From: Massilia sp. UBA2604
GTDB taxonomy: Bacteria > Pseudomonadota > Gammaproteobacteria > Burkholderiales > Burkholderiaceae_D
Direction of reading: 5' to 3'
Assembly (NCBI GenBank): GCA_002339265.1
Contig: DDKG01000008.1
Coordinates: forward strand, 1-10,411
Length of the DNA stretch: 10,411 nt
Shown: one piece after another, positions 8,020 to 10,411 of the stretch
Layout: every line of letters starts with the position of its first letter
Position numbering within the stretch: the first letter of the stretch is position 1
The notes under the pieces: model-generated
What the model was told of the DNA's origin: nothing
What the model saw: only the letters and a program-made list of their open reading frames with translations
Databases searched by the model: none
Translations under genes and position numbers: made by a program

Positions 8020-10113
8020 ATGAGTACCACCGGAATTGAACTGAATACCCGCCGCCGCTGGCTGGCGGAGGCGGTCGAGCTGATCTCGTCGATGCGCTTC
8101 GCGATCAGCCTGCTCACCATCATCTCCATCGCCTCCGTCATTGGCACCGTGCTCAAGCAGAACGAGCCGATGCCCAATTACGTAAACCAGTTCGGGCCGT
8201 TCTGGTTCGAGATCTTCGACAAGCTCGGCCTGTACAACGTTTATTCGAGCTGGTGGTTCCTGGTCATCCTGGTGGTGCTGATCGTCTCGACCGCCCTGTG
8301 CGTGGTGCGTAACACGCCGAAGATGCTGCGCGATATGCGCAGCTGGCGCGAGAACGTGCGTGTCGATTCGCTGCGCAATTTCCATCACAAGGCCGACTGG
8401 CAGGCGCCGCTGTCGCGCGCCGAACTGGCCGAGCAGAGCGCGCTGCGCCTGCGCCACGCCGGCTATGCCACCAAGATCGTGGAAAAAGACCAGGCCCTGC
8501 TGGTATCGGCCAAGAAGGGCGCCGGCAACAAGTTCGGCTACATCTTCGCCCATACGTCGATCATCGTGATCCTGCTGGGCGGCATGCTGGATTCGGAACT
8601 GCCCGTGCGCTTCCAACAATGGTTCTTCGGCAAAACGCCGTTCACCGGCAGTGGCGTGATCGCCGAGATCCCGGCCGAGCACCGCCTGAGCATGCGCAAC
8701 CCCAGTTTCCGCGGCAATACCGCGATCGCCGAGGGCCAGACCAGCCATACTGCGATCCTGAACCAGGCGTCCGGCGTGCTGGTGCAGGAATTGCCGTTCG
8801 GGATCGAGCTCAAGAAATTCCACATCGAGTTCTATTCGACCGGCATGCCCAAGCTGTTCGCCAGCGACGTCATCGTGCACGACCTGGAAAACGGCAACAA
8901 GTTCGAGTCCACGATCAAGGTCAACCACCCACTGATCTACAAGGGCATCGCCGTCTACCAGTCGAGCTTTGACGACGGCGGCAGCAAGCTCAGGCTGACC
9001 GGCTTCCCGATGACGGGCGCCAGCGCGGCCAGCTTCCCGATCGAAGGCGAAGTCAATGGCGCTACCGAGCTCAAGTTCGGCAAGGACACCTATGCGGTCG
9101 AGTGGTCGGGCTTCCGCCCCTTCAACGTCGAGAACATCGCGCAAGGCAACGACGCGCGCGCTGTCAGCAAGAACACCGGGTTCAACGCGCAATTGTCCGC
9201 CACCCTGGGCAAGGCTTCCGGCGCGGCGGCCGATCCGGACGCCAACAAGGATCTGAAAAACGTCGGCCCCAGCGTGCAATACAAGCTGCGCGACCATACG
9301 GGCCAGGCGCGCGAGTACATGAATTACATGCAGCCGCTGACCCTGGAAGGCGCGCAAGTCTACCTGGCCGGCGTGCGTTTGAACCCGTCCGAGAACTTCA
9401 GCTTCCTGCGCATCCCGTCCGACGAGCGCCACGGCGTGGGCGACTGGATGCGCCTGCGCGCGGCGCTGTCCGATCCGGCCGCGCGCCAGGAAGCGGCGGC
9501 CCGCTACGCCAGCCGTGCGCTGAGCGCGGAGCAGCAAAGCGGCGGCGCGCTGGCTGGCCAACTGAAGGATTCGGCCGCGCGCACGCTCGACATCTTCGCC
9601 GGCGCCGACGGCCGCGGCGGTTTCGTCGGCGTGGCCCGCTTCCTGGAACAGATCCCGCAGGCCGAGCAGGAAAAGGCGGCCGGCATCTTCATGAAGATGC
9701 TCAACGGCGCGCTGTGGGAACTGTGGCAGGTGGCGCGCGAGAAGAACGGCGACGCCCAGGCCAAGCCGACCGACGAAAGCGGCCGCTTCCTGCAACTGGC
9801 CACCAATGCGCTGTCGGACAGCTTCCTGTACGGCGCCCCGGTGTATTTGCAGTTGGACGATTTCACCGAAGTAAAGGCGTCGGTGCTGCAGATGACGCGT
9901 TCGCCGGGCAAGAATGTGGTCTACTTCGGCTGCCTGCTGCTCACGCTGGGCGTGTTCGCGATGTTCTATATTCGCGAGCGCCGCGTCTGGATCTGGGTGC
10001 GCGACGTAGATGGAGGGGCCGAGGCCCTGATGGCGATGAGCACCCAGCGCAAGACGCTCGATTTCGAGCGCGAATACGAAGAATTGTCGGTCAAGCTGCC
10101 GCAACCGGCGTAA
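8020..10113 (+). CDS. resB: Cytochrome c biogenesis protein ResB (Ccs1), System II
   Basis: ResB works with CcsB/CcsA in the cytoplasmic membrane to move heme outward and attach it to the CxxCH motifs of apocytochromes c. The 697-residue protein has the ResB layout: TM1 at about 26-45, TM2 at about 76-96, TM3 at about 173-190, a large periplasmic domain from about 191 to 627, and a last helix at about 631-650 (VVYFGCLLLTLGVFAMFYI) followed by the cytoplasmic RERRVWIWV tail. The N-terminal segment SMRFAISLLTIISIASVIGT and the FGYIFAHTS segment before TM3 fit the family. A helical Ala-rich stretch (about 470-600) makes it longer than Bacillus ResB, which I take as usual for betaproteobacteria. 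The ATG at 8020 has only a distant AGGA (8001-8004), so the ribosome site is weak. It is 24 bp from ccsB and clearly in one unit with it. Confidence 0.95.
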   Translation: MSTTGIELNTRRRWLAEAVELISSMRFAISLLTIISIASVIGTVLKQNEPMPNYVNQFGPFWFEIFDKLGLYNVYSSWWFLVILVVLIVSTALCVVRNTPKMLRDMRSWRENVRVDSLRNFHHKADWQAPLSRAELAEQSALRLRHAGYATKIVEKDQALLVSAKKGAGNKFGYIFAHTSIIVILLGGMLDSELPVRFQQWFFGKTPFTGSGVIAEIPAEHRLSMRNPSFRGNTAIAEGQTSHTAILNQASGVLVQELPFGIELKKFHIEFYSTGMPKLFASDVIVHDLENGNKFESTIKVNHPLIYKGIAVYQSSFDDGGSKLRLTGFPMTGASAASFPIEGEVNGATELKFGKDTYAVEWSGFRPFNVENIAQGNDARAVSKNTGFNAQLSATLGKASGAAADPDANKDLKNVGPSVQYKLRDHTGQAREYMNYMQPLTLEGAQVYLAGVRLNPSENFSFLRIPSDERHGVGDWMRLRAALSDPAARQEAAARYASRALSAEQQSGGALAGQLKDSAARTLDIFAGADGRGGFVGVARFLEQIPQAEQEKAAGIFMKMLNGALWELWQVAREKNGDAQAKPTDESGRFLQLATNALSDSFLYGAPVYLQLDDFTEVKASVLQMTRSPGKNVVYFGCLLLTLGVFAMFYIRERRVWIWVRDVDGGAEALMAMSTQRKTLDFEREYEELSVKLPQPA

Positions 10114-10127
10114 GCTGGCGACGATCT

Positions 10128-10131
10128 GGAG
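10128..10131 (+). promoter_or_regulatory. Ribosome binding site of ccsB
   Basis: GGAG stands 6 bases before the second of two tandem ATG codons (10135 and 10138) but only 3 before the first, so ATG 10138 is the more likely start. Confidence 0.65.
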
Positions 10132-10137
10132 AAAATG

Positions 10138-10411
10138 ATGGAACTGTCCCAAACGAAAAACAGCGCCCCGGCGCGCTCGACCGAAAAATACCAGGAAAAG
10201 GTCGGCTACTTCCGCCGCCTGACCGCGACCGACTGGCTGTACGGCGTCGCGCTGGTCGCGGCGGCCCTGTACGCCCAGGTCCAGTACGGCCACTTCATGG
10301 ACATCTATGAAGAAATCATCCTGATCTGTACCGCGCCGGTATTCGCGGCGCTGGGCTGGTACTGGAAGCCGATGCGCTGGCTGGTGCCGCTGGTCGGCGT
10401 GCTGTCGCTGG
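10138..10411 (+). CDS. ccsB: Cytochrome c biogenesis protein CcsB (CcsA/ResC-type heme handling protein), 3'-truncated
   Basis: The partner of ResB in System II; a multi-spanning membrane protein that binds and exports heme and ligates it to apocytochromes. Only the first 91 residues are visible, and the frame stays open to the window end. They show a polar cytoplasmic N-terminus (about 1-30), TM1 at about 33-47 (WLYGVALVAAALYAQ), TM2 at about 58-74, and the start of TM3 from about 81. The heme-binding WWD motif and histidines expected further on lie outside the window. The identification therefore rests on position 24 bp after resB, the hydrophobic layout and resemblance to betaproteobacterial CcsB N-termini. 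A start one codon earlier (10135) is possible. Confidence 0.85.
   Translation, partial: MELSQTKNSAPARSTEKYQEKVGYFRRLTATDWLYGVALVAAALYAQVQYGHFMDIYEEIILICTAPVFAALGWYWKPMRWLVPLVGVLSL

Noticed and set aside
7291..10293. 1000-codon minus-strand open frame opposite c4, resB and ccsB
   Set aside because: Remarkable length but a His/Arg/Gln/Ala-rich shadow product crossing three clear plus-strand genes and their spacers; high GC makes stop codons rare in this frame.
9102..10310. 402-codon plus-strand open frame inside resB and extending into ccsB
   Set aside because: Arg/Pro/Gly-rich out-of-frame product; the ResB frame is coherent to its own stop.

Overview
The window is GC-rich, densely coded and reads as chromosomal DNA of a betaproteobacterium. 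The neighbourhood engB–hemB facing cytochrome c4–resB–ccsB (System II cytochrome c maturation) is typical of Burkholderiales. The flavour of the proteins suggests Oxalobacteraceae, perhaps a Massilia-like organism, but this is inference from remembered gene order and protein style, not from a search. I see no IS element, CRISPR array, tRNA, rRNA or attachment site.

Left part (1-4097, + strand): the 3' part of an RND periplasmic adaptor gene overlaps by four bases (ATGA) with a complete inner-membrane RND/HAE1 pump gene of the MdtB/MdtC type. Together they form most of a tripartite drug-efflux system; no outer-membrane channel gene is visible here. A 204-bp spacer follows, with a long GC-rich hairpin and a possible intrinsic terminator.

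Middle (4302-5243, + strand): a gene of unknown function with a TonB-like layout. It has a short N-terminus with a CxxCG knuckle, one membrane helix, a proline-rich linker and a compact C-terminal domain. It ends at a strong bidirectional terminator shared with the convergent hemB.

Right of that (5300-7079, - strand): engB (ribosome-assembly GTPase) and hemB (porphobilinogen synthase) form a two-gene operon with a 19-bp gap. HemB is of the cysteine-free, magnesium-type class. Across a 145-bp divergent region with a 12-bp palindrome lies a diheme cytochrome c4 gene (7225-7899). An intrinsic terminator and then resB (8020-10113) and the start of ccsB (10138-end) follow on the + strand. The right half thus joins tetrapyrrole synthesis, a c-type cytochrome and the ResB/CcsB machine that attaches heme to such cytochromes in the periplasm.

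Most of the window is ordinary housekeeping. I find no convincing new multi-gene system. The best candidate for undescribed biology is the TonB-like CxxC protein at 4302-5243. Secondary points are structured non-coding elements and small lineage-specific additions in EngB and the RND pump.
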